Origin: Fluviispira multicolorata
Lineage (GTDB): Bacteria; Bdellovibrionota_B; Oligoflexia; Silvanigrellales; Silvanigrellaceae
Assembly: GCF_009208585.1 (NCBI RefSeq)
Contig: NZ_WFLN01000006.1
Location: 248,001 to 312,000, forward strand
Length of the DNA stretch: 64,000 nt
Reading direction: 5' to 3'
The notes under the pieces are model-generated. The model was not told the DNA's origin and searched no databases. It saw only the letters and a program-made list of their open reading frames with translations. This document shows positions 1 through 9,324 of the stretch, in pieces (the stretch's first letter is position 1; each line of letters starts with the position of its first letter). Position numbers and translations under genes: made by a program.

Positions 1-307
1 GATAAATATTATTAGGCTTAACAACAAGTTTTAATAATCCTGATAATCTTACCATAAAAAATTCATCTAAATTTGATGCAAAAATTGTACAAAATTTAAG
101 TCTCTCAAATAAGGGAACACTCTTATTCTCAGCTTCTGTTAAAACTCTCTCGTTAAAAGAAAGCCAAGCAATTTCTCTATTTAAAAATAAATCATGATCA
201 TCTAAATGAATTTGCTTTAATTGAACAAGTTCTTTTATTTGATTTTGACTCGAATAAGGTATTAAATTTTTGTTTTTTTTTAATTCTGAACTAGATATTT
301 TGCTCAT
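1..307 (-). CDS. ppk1: Polyphosphate kinase 1, N-terminal part (cut by window edge)
   Basis: Only the first 102 codons are inside the window; the gene continues past base 1. The peptide holds the typical Ppk1 N-domain signature: [16 protein letters not shown], then PLFERLKF and [10 protein letters not shown]. Ppk1 makes polyphosphate from ATP, usually at the membrane. The start is the ATG at 307-305, which overlaps the last 17 bases of ribF in another frame, so the two are probably translated from one message (glyQS-ribF-ppk1). The catalytic histidine region lies outside the window and cannot be judged. The family call is firm because the conserved N-terminal block is almost unaltered. Confidence 0.93.
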   Translation of the reverse strand, partial: MSKISSSELKKNKNLIPYSSQNQIKELVQLKQIHLDDHDLFLNREIAWLSFNERVLTEAENKSVPLFERLKFCTIFASNLDEFFMVRLSGLLKLVVKPNNIY

Positions 308-1256
308 TTTGGTCATCCATAAAATAAGATCTTGTTTTTTGGACGTCCTTTGCAATTTGTTCTTTCAATTGTTCCATTCCATTGAATTTCATTTCACCTC
401 GTATAAATTTCTTTAGATGAAATTTGATTTTACGGGTGTATATATCATCAGAAAAATCGAGGATATGTGCTTCAATTTGTAACATTAAACCACTTGCAAT
501 TGTAGGACGAACACCACAGTTCATAACGGCTGGCAATAGTTTTCCACTAGAATCTAACTCAACATAACATGCGTATACACCATACTTTGGGACCACAAGT
601 ATATCATCAAGTAAAATATTAGCGGTTGGAAAACCAATTAATCGGCCGCGCTGATCTCCTTTTACTACCATGCCTGACAAAAAATAGGAATGGTCTAAAA
701 GCTTCTCTGCGTATTCGGCATCACCTTGCAGTAAGGCTTCGCGCACTAAAGATGAGGAAACAATTTTTTCATTTGATAATTTATGGGCGGATGCTTGCTT
801 AATTATCCATCCTACATTTTCAGCAAAATTTTTCATATGACTAAAATTGCCTTTTCTTTGCTTCCCATAACAAAAATCATGACCAATTAAAATAGTATTA
901 ATTTGAAAATGATTTTTAAGCCACCCACAAAAATCATCCGCCGTTAAAGAAGAAAATTCTTTTGAAAAAACTTGCACCATAACAAGATCTACTCCCGCAT
1001 TTAATAATAATGCGGTTTTTTCTTTCAGAGATGTTAAAAGTGGCTTTGGGGAATCTGGTGAAAAAAATGTAGCTGGATGAGGATCAAATGTAATAACAGC
1101 AATTTTAGTATTCGGAGAATATTTTTTTAATTCTTGTATTAAGAATAAATGCCCCGAGTGCACACCGTCAAAATTACCAATTGTTAAAGAAAATCTTTCT
1201 TTATTTTTGAAAGCTTCCTTATCTCCAAAAATCTGAAATGAGTCTTTTAAAGACAT
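291..1256 (-). CDS. ribF: Bifunctional riboflavin kinase / FAD synthetase
   Basis: Cytoplasmic enzyme that phosphorylates riboflavin to FMN and adenylylates FMN to FAD. The 321-residue length is usual for RibF. The N-terminal nucleotidylyltransferase domain shows [10 protein letters not shown] at residues 27-36 and the [13 protein letters not shown] segment at 167-179. The C-terminal flavokinase domain shows [10 protein letters not shown] at 204-213, followed by YGVYA. It lies 3 bases downstream of glyQS and overlaps ppk1 by 17 bases, so the three probably form an operon. No FMN riboswitch is visible, as expected for a gene inside an operon. Confidence 0.96.
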   Translation of the reverse strand: MSLKDSFQIFGDKEAFKNKERFSLTIGNFDGVHSGHLFLIQELKKYSPNTKIAVITFDPHPATFFSPDSPKPLLTSLKEKTALLLNAGVDLVMVQVFSKEFSSLTADDFCGWLKNHFQINTILIGHDFCYGKQRKGNFSHMKNFAENVGWIIKQASAHKLSNEKIVSSSLVREALLQGDAEYAEKLLDHSYFLSGMVVKGDQRGRLIGFPTANILLDDILVVPKYGVYACYVELDSSGKLLPAVMNCGVRPTIASGLMLQIEAHILDFSDDIYTRKIKFHLKKFIRGEMKFNGMEQLKEQIAKDVQKTRSYFMDDQNEQNI

Positions 1257-1259
1257 AAA

Positions 1260-4200
1260 TTATTGTACCTGAATGAGAGAAAAATCTGCCGCGTCTTCAT
1301 AGAGAGAACGGATTCTCATTAAAAGGCAAAGTCTGTTTTTCTTCAATTCTCCATCCGGATCATTAACCATAACATTATCAAAAAATGAAGCCATTGGCTC
1401 TGCTAAACTTGCGAGCATAATTAGCAATTCTTCGTACCTTGCCCCTGCATGAAGTTCTTTTACCTTTAACTCAAGAGTGATGAGTTTTTCAAATAAAATT
1501 GCTTCTTCCTTTTCTTTAAATAAAGATGTGCTGATATTTTGATCATTCCAATTTAAAGTTAAATTTCTTGCTCTTCGATATGGTATAAGAGCTTCAAGTA
1601 ATGACCCCTTGCCCGTTTGCTCAAGTGCTTTTGCAATAGCGTGTGCAAAACTTTTAACCTTAACAAGAGGTTCAGATATGAGTTTTAAAGACAGCGCTTC
1701 AAGAGAACGAATATCAAAATCTTCTTTTAAGGTTGCCTTTATTCTATCAAGAATAAAGGCATGGATTTTAACTTCACTCTCCGGTGCAATTTTGTGAGTT
1801 TCTTTTAAAATATTCAAAGTTAAAGCAACAGCCTCTTTAACTGAAATAGGAAGAGAATTTATTTCATCTTTTAAACCTAAGAGTCGCGCAATACCAAGTG
1901 CATATCGTCTCATACCATATGGGTCTTTGTTACCTTTAACTTCTGCTCCGTGATTAATCATAATACATAAAGAATCAAGCTTATCTGCAAGTGATAAAAT
2001 AGCTCCAAATACTGTAGAGGGTAGCGATGCTTGAGCTCCTACTGGCATATAATGTTCTTCAATTGCTTTTGCGACCAATAAAGATTTATTAACATCAGAA
2101 AAAATATTTTGTTCCCTTACGAGAACTCCCCCCATTACACCTTGCATTTCATCTGGAAACTCTTGCACACATCCTGATTTTAAATCAGCTTTACAAAGCT
2201 CCGCAGCTCTTTCAATTAATTGTAAATCAACATTTTTTAATTGATCTGAAAATTTTGGACTTAAATTTGTATAAAGCTGTCTTGCTATTTTTTTTGCCCG
2301 CTCTGATTTATCGAAAAGCGACCCCATTCCAGATTGAAAGAGTTGATCATGTAATTTATTTCTAAATTCGTCAATTGGAGTTGCTAAATCCGTGTCATAA
2401 TAAAATGCACCATCTTCAAGGCGCCCAACAACAACTGTTTTTGTACCTTCAATCATAGCTTCAACATCTGCGCATTTATAATTAGCTACACCAATATAAA
2501 ATGGTAACAAATTTTTTTCATCTTTTGTTGTAACTGAAAAATAATTCATATGTTCACGTAAAACACTTTCAATTAAACGAGATGGTAAACGAAGATATTT
2601 TTTATCGAACTCAGCAATAAATACTTGAGGATTTTCAAACAAACCAATACACTTTGATAATAAACTCTCATCTTTAAATAATTTACCATCTACCTTATCA
2701 ACCAATGCATGAACTTCTTTTAGTATTTTTTCTTCACGTGCCTCAATTGAGTTTAACACATATGCATTCTCAAGTGATTTATTATATTCATAAATATTTG
2801 CAATTAAAATTGCTTCTGGATGCAAAATTCTCTGTCCATAAGTTTTTCTTCCAGAAGCAATACCAAACATTTCAAGTGGAATAACTTTATCTTCTACCAA
2901 GGCAAGAATCCAGCGTACTGGACGAATAAAAGTTGGACTTAATTCAGCAGGCAACCACTTCATTTTTAAAGGAGCTGAAAGTGCATAGCACCACTCTTTA
3001 AAATTTTGTGCGAGTAAAGTTGGAAAGTCTTCCCCAACAATTTCTTTTACAGCATATAGAAATGTTCCATTCGCTTTCTCTTTAAATTTTACGCATGAAG
3101 AATCGATATTATTTTTCTTACAAAATCCAAGACCTGCTTGAGTTAAATTTCCATCAGAAGATTTAGCAACTTTTTCTGCAGGCCCCCATATTTCAATTTT
3201 TTGTTTTGGCTCCACTCTAGGAATATTAGTAAATTCTACGCTCAATCTTCTGGAAGATATTTGGACTGAATATTTTGCATCTTTTAAAGCTTTAATATAT
3301 TCAGAAATATCATAAGGTATTTCTGAATAAGATTTATATGATTTTAAAATATTGTCTTGTTTTTGATTAATGAAATCTACGATCTTTTGCTTTAGCTCAT
3401 CTCGCGCAGATACTTGAAATGAAGGTGGCATTTCTTCCACGCCTAGTTCGAATAATATATTTAATGATTTTTTATTTGAAAAATCATTATTACTATAAAT
3501 TCTTTCTTCATTACTCTCACTCGATATTTTTACTAAATTATTTCTTGATGATAAGAGTGGCTTTCTTGCATCGGTATCGAGTATATTAAGCATTGGGTAG
3601 CCAAGTTTTTCTCTCTCTGCACGATATTGTACTGCACATTTTTTTGCGCAATCTCTAACACGAGCAATATACCTTTGACGTTCACTGACAGAAATAGCTC
3701 CACGCGCATCGAGCATGTTAAAAGCATGGGATGCTTGTAAGACAAAGTCATAGGCAGGCAAAACAAGGCCTTTTTCACATAATTCAAACACACGTTGTTC
3801 ATATTTATTAAAGCAATCGAGTAACTCGTTAATATTTGCTTCTTTAAAATTATAATGAGAAAATTCATATTCATTCTGATAAAATATATCGCCATATGTA
3901 AAATAATCATTAAAAGGCATATCTAATGCATTTTTATAACCTTTTGCATACATAAAAAGCCGCTCAAGACCATATGTTATTTCCCCACAGACAACATCAA
4001 TGTCGATGCCACCAAGTTGTTGAAAATAAGTAAACTGTGAAACTTCTTGCCCATTGGCACGAACTTCCCATCCAAGTCCCCAAGCCCCTAAGGTGGGACC
4101 TTTCCAATCATCTTCTAGTAAACCTATATCATTATTTTTTAAATTTATTCCTACATGTTCAAGTGACTTCAAAAATATATCGACAATATTTGAAGGTGAT

Positions 4201-4457
4201 GGCTTTAATAAAACTTGCAATTGGTAATAATGTTGAAAGCGATATGGACTTTTACCATAACGCCCATCAACTGGACGACGGCACGGCTGAACATAAACAC
4301 TACGCCATGGTTCAGGTCCAACGCCTTTCAAGAATGTGTGAGGATGAAAAGTACCAGCGCCCATATTTGCATCATGTGGCTGGCTCCAAATACAACCATG
4401 ATCAACCCAGTAGTTGCATAGAGCGATAATAAATTCTTGAAAGTTTCTAATTTCCAC
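1260..4457 (-). CDS. glyQS: Glycyl-tRNA synthetase, fused alpha and beta subunits
   Basis: Charges tRNA-Gly with glycine. Most bacteria with this tetrameric type make separate GlyQ and GlyS chains; here one 1065-residue frame carries both. Residues 1 to about 290 are the alpha catalytic part, with CRRPVDGRYG, RFQHYYQLQV and GLGWEVRANGQEVSQFTYFQ. A linker of about 45 residues rich in Ser, Asn and Glu follows, and the beta part begins near 333 with LFELGVEEMPPS. The frame is open upstream to 4532, but the GTG at 4457 is preferred: it has AAAGGTGA a few bases upstream and gives the normal GlyQ N-terminus (EIRNFQEFIIAL). First gene of the glyQS-ribF-ppk1 run. Confidence 0.94.
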   Translation of the reverse strand: MEIRNFQEFIIALCNYWVDHGCIWSQPHDANMGAGTFHPHTFLKGVGPEPWRSVYVQPCRRPVDGRYGKSPYRFQHYYQLQVLLKPSPSNIVDIFLKSLEHVGINLKNNDIGLLEDDWKGPTLGAWGLGWEVRANGQEVSQFTYFQQLGGIDIDVVCGEITYGLERLFMYAKGYKNALDMPFNDYFTYGDIFYQNEYEFSHYNFKEANINELLDCFNKYEQRVFELCEKGLVLPAYDFVLQASHAFNMLDARGAISVSERQRYIARVRDCAKKCAVQYRAEREKLGYPMLNILDTDARKPLLSSRNNLVKISSESNEERIYSNNDFSNKKSLNILFELGVEEMPPSFQVSARDELKQKIVDFINQKQDNILKSYKSYSEIPYDISEYIKALKDAKYSVQISSRRLSVEFTNIPRVEPKQKIEIWGPAEKVAKSSDGNLTQAGLGFCKKNNIDSSCVKFKEKANGTFLYAVKEIVGEDFPTLLAQNFKEWCYALSAPLKMKWLPAELSPTFIRPVRWILALVEDKVIPLEMFGIASGRKTYGQRILHPEAILIANIYEYNKSLENAYVLNSIEAREEKILKEVHALVDKVDGKLFKDESLLSKCIGLFENPQVFIAEFDKKYLRLPSRLIESVLREHMNYFSVTTKDEKNLLPFYIGVANYKCADVEAMIEGTKTVVVGRLEDGAFYYDTDLATPIDEFRNKLHDQLFQSGMGSLFDKSERAKKIARQLYTNLSPKFSDQLKNVDLQLIERAAELCKADLKSGCVQEFPDEMQGVMGGVLVREQNIFSDVNKSLLVAKAIEEHYMPVGAQASLPSTVFGAILSLADKLDSLCIMINHGAEVKGNKDPYGMRRYALGIARLLGLKDEINSLPISVKEAVALTLNILKETHKIAPESEVKIHAFILDRIKATLKEDFDIRSLEALSLKLISEPLVKVKSFAHAIAKALEQTGKGSLLEALIPYRRARNLTLNWNDQNISTSLFKEKEEAILFEKLITLELKVKELHAGARYEELLIMLASLAEPMASFFDNVMVNDPDGELKKNRLCLLMRIRSLYEDAADFSLIQVQ

Positions 4458-4599
4458 AAGATTCACCTTTAACAAGAGAAATACTGCAATTGAATCAAAT
4501 CTACTTTCTAGGTAGAAAAAATAATATAACACATTAATTTAACTATATATAATTAAATATCTTCAAAAATAGCCAAAACAGCATCCTTACAAAATCTTC

Positions 4600-4620
4600 T
4601 TGAAACTGCTTGCAGTTCAA
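4600..4620. repeat. Imperfect inverted repeat upstream of glyQS
   Basis: TTGAAACTGC and GCAGTTCAA face each other around TT with a single bulged base. It lies about 145 bases upstream of the glyQS start, so an operator or leader hairpin is possible, but nothing in the sequence proves a role. Seen in sequence; function unknown. Confidence 0.35.
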
Positions 4621-4784
4621 AGAAATCCATCTTTTTGAAAGCAAAATTTGTACCAATTTAATATAGAAGTCCCTCATCTATGTAAAGTCCATTTTAAAAA
4701 TAGCTTAAAAAATATTCACTTTTATTTTTTTTATTTATAACTATTAGTTTTGTTGTAAGGATGAACCCTCAAAGAGCAAATTTT

Positions 4785-4825
4785 ATTCTTATTAATAATA
4801 CGAGCCCTAAAAATAAGAATTTTTA
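4785..4825 (+). terminator. Hairpin with T tract (terminator-like)
   Basis: ATTCTTATT (4785-4793) pairs with AATAAGAAT (4812-4820) around an 18-base loop, followed by TTTT. It looks like an intrinsic terminator on the plus strand, but no gene precedes it on that strand. If real, it would end an untranslated RNA starting somewhere after about 4560. Confidence 0.3.
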
Positions 4826-5460
4826 ATAAAAACATACAACTAGATTAGTTTTAATTTTAGATTAAGTATATTATTTGAAAAAAAAATGCTCAAAAATTAC
4901 ACAGAAATTATATAACATATGTGCTGCAAAAACTAAAATTATTCATTTTACTCTTTCAATAATCAAAAAAAGAGAATTTAAATTTTTAATAAATATCGCT
5001 AAGGATTTCTGAAAAATAAAGACTTTTATTTCTTTTAAACATATATTTTTACAAATAAATTTTAAATATTTAAAATGTAACAAATAAAATCAAACAAATA
5101 GTAACTAACTAAATGATTATTTACTATTTGAGTAACTATTTAATTTTACCCCTTCTGTGGAATAATATACTATAGCAATAACTGTCAATGGTATTATCTT
5201 CCAAAAAAAATTGGAATTGTAAATTTTAAACTAATACCGACCAATCATTAACAAGATAAAATTATGATTCAATATATTTTTATATTAGATATCATTTATT
5301 TAAAGAACTATACTTTTTTGTACTTTTCTTTTTAGTATTTTCATAATAAAATTTTTAATAATCTAATAATACATAAACATTTCATATATTTATGTATTGA
5401 ATAATAGTAAAAAAAACATTCGAGATTTCTTGGACATTATTTAAAAAAAAGTTCGCAATG

Positions 5461-5480
5461 AGATTTGCTATAGCAAATCT
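5461..5480. repeat. Perfect 20-base palindrome
   Basis: AGATTTGCTATAGCAAATCT reads the same on both strands. As RNA it gives an 8-bp stem with a TATA loop and is followed by a T-rich run (5482-5498). It lies 139 bases before the first possible start of the DUF1028 gene. It could be an operator for a dimeric repressor or a terminator; its isolation in a gene-free stretch favours neither. Confidence 0.5.
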
Positions 5481-5708
5481 ATATTTTCTTTTATTTTTGT
5501 TTGAAGCCATAAAACCCAAGAATTTATCACTGTTATTTATTAAATATTATTCAGTTTTTATTTGAATCATTGATTCGATAAATTTAATTTAAATTATAGA
5601 GTTTCATATGAATATTTATTGACTTTTACAATTATACAGACATTTTTTTGTATTGTCATTCTACATGTATTATCTCAACAAAATATTATAAAAAAATCAG
5701 AAGTAGAA

Positions 5709-6509
5709 ATGACATTTTCAATAATTGCAAACAATAATAATAAAACAGAATTCACCGTAGCAATTTGCTTAGCTATTCCATTTATTGAAAAATATAGTAC
5801 ATTTATATACCCAAACATTTGCGCTGTTACGGCTCAAGGAAAAATTGATCCATCAACTGCATATACAGTTAGAAACTTATTAATTGATAGCATTCCAGAC
5901 TCTGATATTCTAACTTATCTTGAGAAAAATGATCTGTCATTACATAGAAAGCAACATTCATTTTTGAATTTTAAATACCAAAAATTTACTGCCTACACTG
6001 GAAATGAATTGAAATTTAATAGAAACGATTATTCAGAAATCATTGGCAAAACTATAATTGATGAAGATTTTGTAATTTCAGGAAATTGTTTAGTTTCTCT
6101 TAAAACATTATATAGAATGAAAGAAAATTTTTTGTCTTATTCTCATTTAGATCTGGACTTAAGAATATTAGAAGCTTTAAAGGCGGGTAATAATACTCTA
6201 GGGGATTACAGATGCAGACAATCTGCTTCTTTATATTATTATAAAAAAACAAATGAATTTCCACATCGCATTATAGATGTTGATGAACATACACATTCCG
6301 TTGAAGAATTGGAAAGAATTTTTAACTATGCCACATCAAACTGGCAAAATGTTGTTAATTACTGCTTTTACGATATGAATTTTAATAGAAAATTTAAAAA
6401 CAAAAACGACTTTCCAAAAGAAGTAAAAATTTCTGTCGATAAATCAAGCAAACCAATCAATGACAGAAAATTAATTTTGAACTTGCAAAGAATTCTCCCA
6501 TTCCCTTAA
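5709..6509 (+). CDS. DUF1028 family protein (Ntn-hydrolase-like)
   Basis: The 267-residue protein follows the DUF1028 pattern: it begins MTFSIIA, then EFTVAICLAIPF, AYTGNE, VISGNCLVS, the highly conserved GDYRCRQSAS and RIIDVDEHTHSVEELERIFNY. The family resembles Ntn hydrolases and has no settled substrate. The frame stays open upstream to a TTG at 5619; those 30 codons begin with a hydrophobic stretch (TFFCIVILHVLS) and could be a signal peptide, which some family members have. They lack N-terminal positive charges and the TTG has no Shine-Dalgarno sequence, so the ATG at 5709 is preferred. The gene stands alone, followed by a hairpin and rnpB. Confidence 0.78.
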   Translation: MTFSIIANNNNKTEFTVAICLAIPFIEKYSTFIYPNICAVTAQGKIDPSTAYTVRNLLIDSIPDSDILTYLEKNDLSLHRKQHSFLNFKYQKFTAYTGNELKFNRNDYSEIIGKTIIDEDFVISGNCLVSLKTLYRMKENFLSYSHLDLDLRILEALKAGNNTLGDYRCRQSASLYYYKKTNEFPHRIIDVDEHTHSVEELERIFNYATSNWQNVVNYCFYDMNFNRKFKNKNDFPKEVKISVDKSSKPINDRKLILNLQRILPFP

Positions 6510-6556
6510 TTTATTATTTTAGTAAAAGCAAAATCACCTCAATACCTTATAACTAC

Positions 6557-6585
6557 AATAATCTTTCTCAAGAGAGATTATTTGC
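6557..6585 (+). terminator. Probable terminator after the DUF1028 gene
   Basis: AATAATCT (6557-6564) and AGATTATT (6575-6582) form a perfect 8-bp stem; CTC and GAG inside the loop can extend it. A short T-rich end follows. It sits 47 bases after the DUF1028 stop and before rnpB, where a terminator is expected. Confidence 0.45.
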
Positions 6586-6657
6586 GAACACTTTCAAATT
6601 TAAGCAAAATATATAGAAACTTTCTTGCTTTGATGTGGAGGAAATTATATGAGTCTC

Positions 6658-7010
6658 AATTCGGGTAATTGAACTGCAGCGCGACCTGCAAAACAGGAGC
6701 GAGGAAAGTCCGGACTTCAAAGAGCAGAGTGCTGGCTAACGGCCAGGCGGGGTAACTCGACGGAAAGTGCAACAGAAAAAAAACAGCCTAAGCCGTAAGG
6801 CCGGCAATGGTGAAAACGTGAGGTAAGAGCTCACGGATTTGATTGGCAACAATCAGTCTGGCAAACCCCACTCGAAGCAAAGCCAAATAGGGGTGGAGAG
6901 CTGGCTCGGCTCATTATCACACTCGGGTTGGCTGCAAAGAATGTTTCGGCAACGTAACATCAAGAGAAATTGTAGTTAAAACAGAATCCGGCTTATAAAT
7001 TGCCCGAATT
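6658..7010 (+). ncRNA. rnpB: RNase P RNA, bacterial type A
   Basis: Catalytic RNA that removes the 5' leader from pre-tRNAs. The 5' conserved block GAGGAAAGTCCGGAC and the 3' block ACAGAATCCGGCTTA are both present, as is GGGTGGAGAGCTGG-like core sequence. The ends are set by helix P1: AATTCGGGTAATT at 6658-6670 pairs with AATTGCCCGAATT at 6998-7010. An eight-T run follows directly (7013-7020) and, with P1, probably ends transcription. Length is about 353 nt, normal for type A. metK lies 78 bases downstream. Confidence 0.97.
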
Positions 7011-7022
7011 TATTTTTTTTGT

Positions 7023-7049
7023 TACCTTTTGTAGTAATAAATAAAGGTA
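7023..7049 (+). promoter_or_regulatory. Inverted repeat in the metK leader
   Basis: TACCTTT (7023-7029) and AAAGGTA (7043-7049) can pair across a 13-base loop between rnpB and metK. No SAM riboswitch core was recognised here, and the 78-base gap is short for one. A role in metK expression is a guess. Confidence 0.25.
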
Positions 7050-7088
7050 GCCTTGTTCGCAGCGGTTGATATGAAAGGAAACCATTAT

Positions 7089-8333
7089 ATGTTTCAACGC
7101 TCGCTTTTCTTGACCTCCTCTTCATCTCCAGAAATTACATATTTTACATCTGAAAGTGTCAGTGAAGGACACCCAGATAAAGTTGCTGATCAAATATCAG
7201 ACGGTATTCTCGATGAATTATTAACATTCGATCCAAAAGCGCGTGTCGCTTGTGAAGCTTTATGCAAAACAGGTCTTGTGGTCATTGCCGGTGAAATCAC
7301 TTTAAATCCTGAAACAGTACATAATAATGAGAAAAAACTTTCACGTAAAATAAAAAGCTATTCTGAAATTGCTCGTAATGTCATTAAAGAAATTGGGTAT
7401 GATGATCCTAATAATGGCTTCGAATATAGAAGTTGTGGAGTTATTGTTTCTATAGATCAACAATCTCCAGATATTGCTCAAGGTGTAAATGAAGGCGAAG
7501 GATTGCATAAAGAACAAGGTGCCGGTGACCAAGGAATGATGTTTGGTTATGCAACCAACGAAACTCCTGAGTTTATGCCTGCAACAGTTCAGTACGCTCA
7601 CTCCGTTCTAAGAAATTTATCAAAGGCTAGAAAAGAAGGTAGCGTAAACTGGTTACGGCCAGATGCAAAATCACAAGTGACAGTTGAGTATCATGATGGA
7701 AAAATGAAACGCATAGACACAGTTGTCGTTAGCACGATGCATGCTGAAGGAGTTTCTCAAGAGACCATCAGAAATTTTGTAATTGAAGATGTAATAAAAA
7801 AAACAATCCCAAGTTCTCTTCTCGACTCTAATACAAAATATCATATAAATCCTACTGGAAAATTCGTTATTGGCGGACCTCAAGGCGATTGCGGATTAAC
7901 AGGGCGTAAAATTATTGTCGATACCTATGGCGGTCACGGAGCTCATGGCGGAGGGGCTTTTTCAGGAAAAGATCCTTCAAAAGTTGATCGTTCTGCAGCA
8001 TACATGGGTCGTTATATTGCAAAAAATATTGTAGCTGCCGGCTTAGCAGAAAAAGCTTTAGTCCAAATAGCTTATGCAATTGGTGTCGCACAACCTGTAA
8101 GTGTGAATGTAAATACTTTTGGTACTGAAAAAGTTAATAGATCCAGCATAGAAAAAGCGGTTTGCAAAGTTTTTGATATGACTCCTTCAGGAATAGTAAA
8201 AACATTTGATCTCTTAAATCCACAAAAAAATAATTATACCTACCATGAAACAGCTTCTTATGGACATTTTGGTCGCAACCATTTCCCATGGGAAAAACTT
8301 AATAAAGTCGAAGAACTAAAAAGAAGTATTTAA
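7089..8333 (+). CDS. metK: S-adenosylmethionine synthetase
   Basis: Makes S-adenosylmethionine from methionine and ATP in the cytoplasm. The protein has [20 protein letters not shown] near the N-terminus, the [12 protein letters not shown] loop and [19 protein letters not shown], all diagnostic. Length is 414 residues, slightly longer than the E. coli enzyme (384). The frame is open to 7053, but the ATG at 7089 has AAAGGA nine bases upstream and is preferred. It follows rnpB and is followed by a weak A/T-only hairpin. The O-methyltransferase at 11819 would be one of the SAM consumers in this window. Confidence 0.97.
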   Translation: MFQRSLFLTSSSSPEITYFTSESVSEGHPDKVADQISDGILDELLTFDPKARVACEALCKTGLVVIAGEITLNPETVHNNEKKLSRKIKSYSEIARNVIKEIGYDDPNNGFEYRSCGVIVSIDQQSPDIAQGVNEGEGLHKEQGAGDQGMMFGYATNETPEFMPATVQYAHSVLRNLSKARKEGSVNWLRPDAKSQVTVEYHDGKMKRIDTVVVSTMHAEGVSQETIRNFVIEDVIKKTIPSSLLDSNTKYHINPTGKFVIGGPQGDCGLTGRKIIVDTYGGHGAHGGGAFSGKDPSKVDRSAAYMGRYIAKNIVAAGLAEKALVQIAYAIGVAQPVSVNVNTFGTEKVNRSSIEKAVCKVFDMTPSGIVKTFDLLNPQKNNYTYHETASYGHFGRNHFPWEKLNKVEELKRSI

Positions 8334-8360
8334 ATTATTATCAACATAATAATTTATTTA
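8334..8360 (+). terminator. Weak A/T hairpin after metK
   Basis: ATTATTAT (8334-8341), loop CAAC, ATAATAAT (8346-8353), then a T-rich end. The stem has no G-C pair, so its strength is doubtful. Position just after the metK stop suits a terminator. Confidence 0.3.
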
Positions 8361-8427
8361 CACTTCTATAAAAAAAATATACCCTATCAGAATTGAATTT
8401 AATTTTAAAATTATGGTAGGGGTTCTC

Positions 8428-9249
8428 ATGACTTTCGTTTATAAAAAAATCAGAATTAAAAATAATTTAGTTTCAACAACTTTAATAATGTCAACATTTC
8501 TAGTTTCAAATATATTTGCTAATGAAATTCACACAGAGAATAATACGGAAGCCGAAACTTCACAAATCTCTATAAAATATCTTGATTCGTTATGGGAAAA
8601 CAGACAAAATAAAGAAGTAGAAAAAGAAATTGTCCATCTTATAAAATCAGCTCCAAGCACTCCAAAAGATTTTGAAATAGCATGGAGAATAGGTCGTTTA
8701 GTATATTATGGTGGAAATTTTATCACGAGCAGCAATCTTACAAGTGAAAATAAAGTTAAAATATTTAAATATGGCTATAGTGCAGGAGAAATTGCAAAGA
8801 AATTAAATCCAAAGCGAGTCGAAGGTTTTTATTGGTATGCTATAAATTTAGGATCATATGGACTTGAAAAAGGAATCTTTACAGCCCTCAACAATGCCAA
8901 ACCAGGCAGAGATGCTCTTATTGAAGCTGCGAAAATAGATCCAAAATATCATTGGGCAGGCCCTTTTCGTATTCTTGGTAGATATTACCAAGAAGTCCCA
9001 GGAGGGATCATTTCCTTTGGAGATAAGAAAATTGCAGAAGAATATTTTAATAAAGCAATAAAAACCAGCCCAGACTATCGATTAAATACAATGTATTTAG
9101 GTGTGCTCAAACAAAAAATTGGCGATAAAAATGAAGCATTAGAGCTTTATAAAAAAGCGCAAGCTTTACCAGATGTAGATGGAAAAACTGAAGAATTACG
9201 TTATGCAAAGGAGCTTGCCGAAAATATTAAAAGCGTGCAAAATAAATAG
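8428..9249 (+). CDS. TatT-like TPR protein, exported
   Basis: The 273-residue protein has an N-terminal signal-like stretch (LIMSTFLVSNIFA, ending at ANE) and then helical repeats. The segment GFYWYAINLGSYG, then WAGPFRILGRYYQEVPGG and YFNKAIKTSPDYRLNTMYLG matches the TRAP-transporter TatT (T-component) family, periplasmic trimers with hidden TPR repeats. No TRAP DctP/M/Q genes are near, so the link to transport is only by family. The start is the ATG at 8428, with AGGGG six bases upstream; the ATG at 8413 has none. Followed by a DsbA-family gene on the same strand. Confidence 0.72.
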   Translation: MTFVYKKIRIKNNLVSTTLIMSTFLVSNIFANEIHTENNTEAETSQISIKYLDSLWENRQNKEVEKEIVHLIKSAPSTPKDFEIAWRIGRLVYYGGNFITSSNLTSENKVKIFKYGYSAGEIAKKLNPKRVEGFYWYAINLGSYGLEKGIFTALNNAKPGRDALIEAAKIDPKYHWAGPFRILGRYYQEVPGGIISFGDKKIAEEYFNKAIKTSPDYRLNTMYLGVLKQKIGDKNEALELYKKAQALPDVDGKTEELRYAKELAENIKSVQNK

Positions 9250-9324
9250 AGTTTGCTTGATTTGCCCTTCTTAAGTGCATAGGAAGGACTAAGCTCGTTT
9301 TTTATGCCTTTAAAAGGAGTATCC

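Larger units (their letters stand above)
4458..5708. other. Gene-free AT-rich stretch
   Basis: About 1.25 kb without a convincing gene. It is very AT-rich and has stops in all frames. It holds an imperfect inverted repeat at 4600-4620, a hairpin followed by a T tract at 4785-4825 and a perfect 20-base palindrome at 5461-5480, listed separately. The promoter of glyQS (minus strand) must lie near the left end. Bases 5619-5708 form an open extension of the DUF1028 frame and may be coding. No tRNA or degraded gene was recognised. Confidence 0.6.

Noticed and set aside
1609..4429. Several open frames on the plus strand and another minus frame inside glyQS
   Set aside because: They lie wholly inside a conserved synthetase gene, have no family resemblance and no ribosome sites; they are shadows of the real frame.
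4740..4830. 21-codon frame starting ATG AAC CCT after TAAGG
   Set aside because: The Shine-Dalgarno-like bases touch the start codon and the frame overlaps a hairpin; no sign of a real gene.
7011..7088. SAM riboswitch before metK
   Set aside because: The gap after rnpB is only 78 bases and shows no SAM-I, SAM-II or SAM/SAH core; only a simple 7-bp inverted repeat.
9250..9303. Terminator between the TatT-like and DsbA-family genes
   Set aside because: CCTTC and GAAGG can pair, but the stem is short and separated from the T run by about 12 bases; not convincing.
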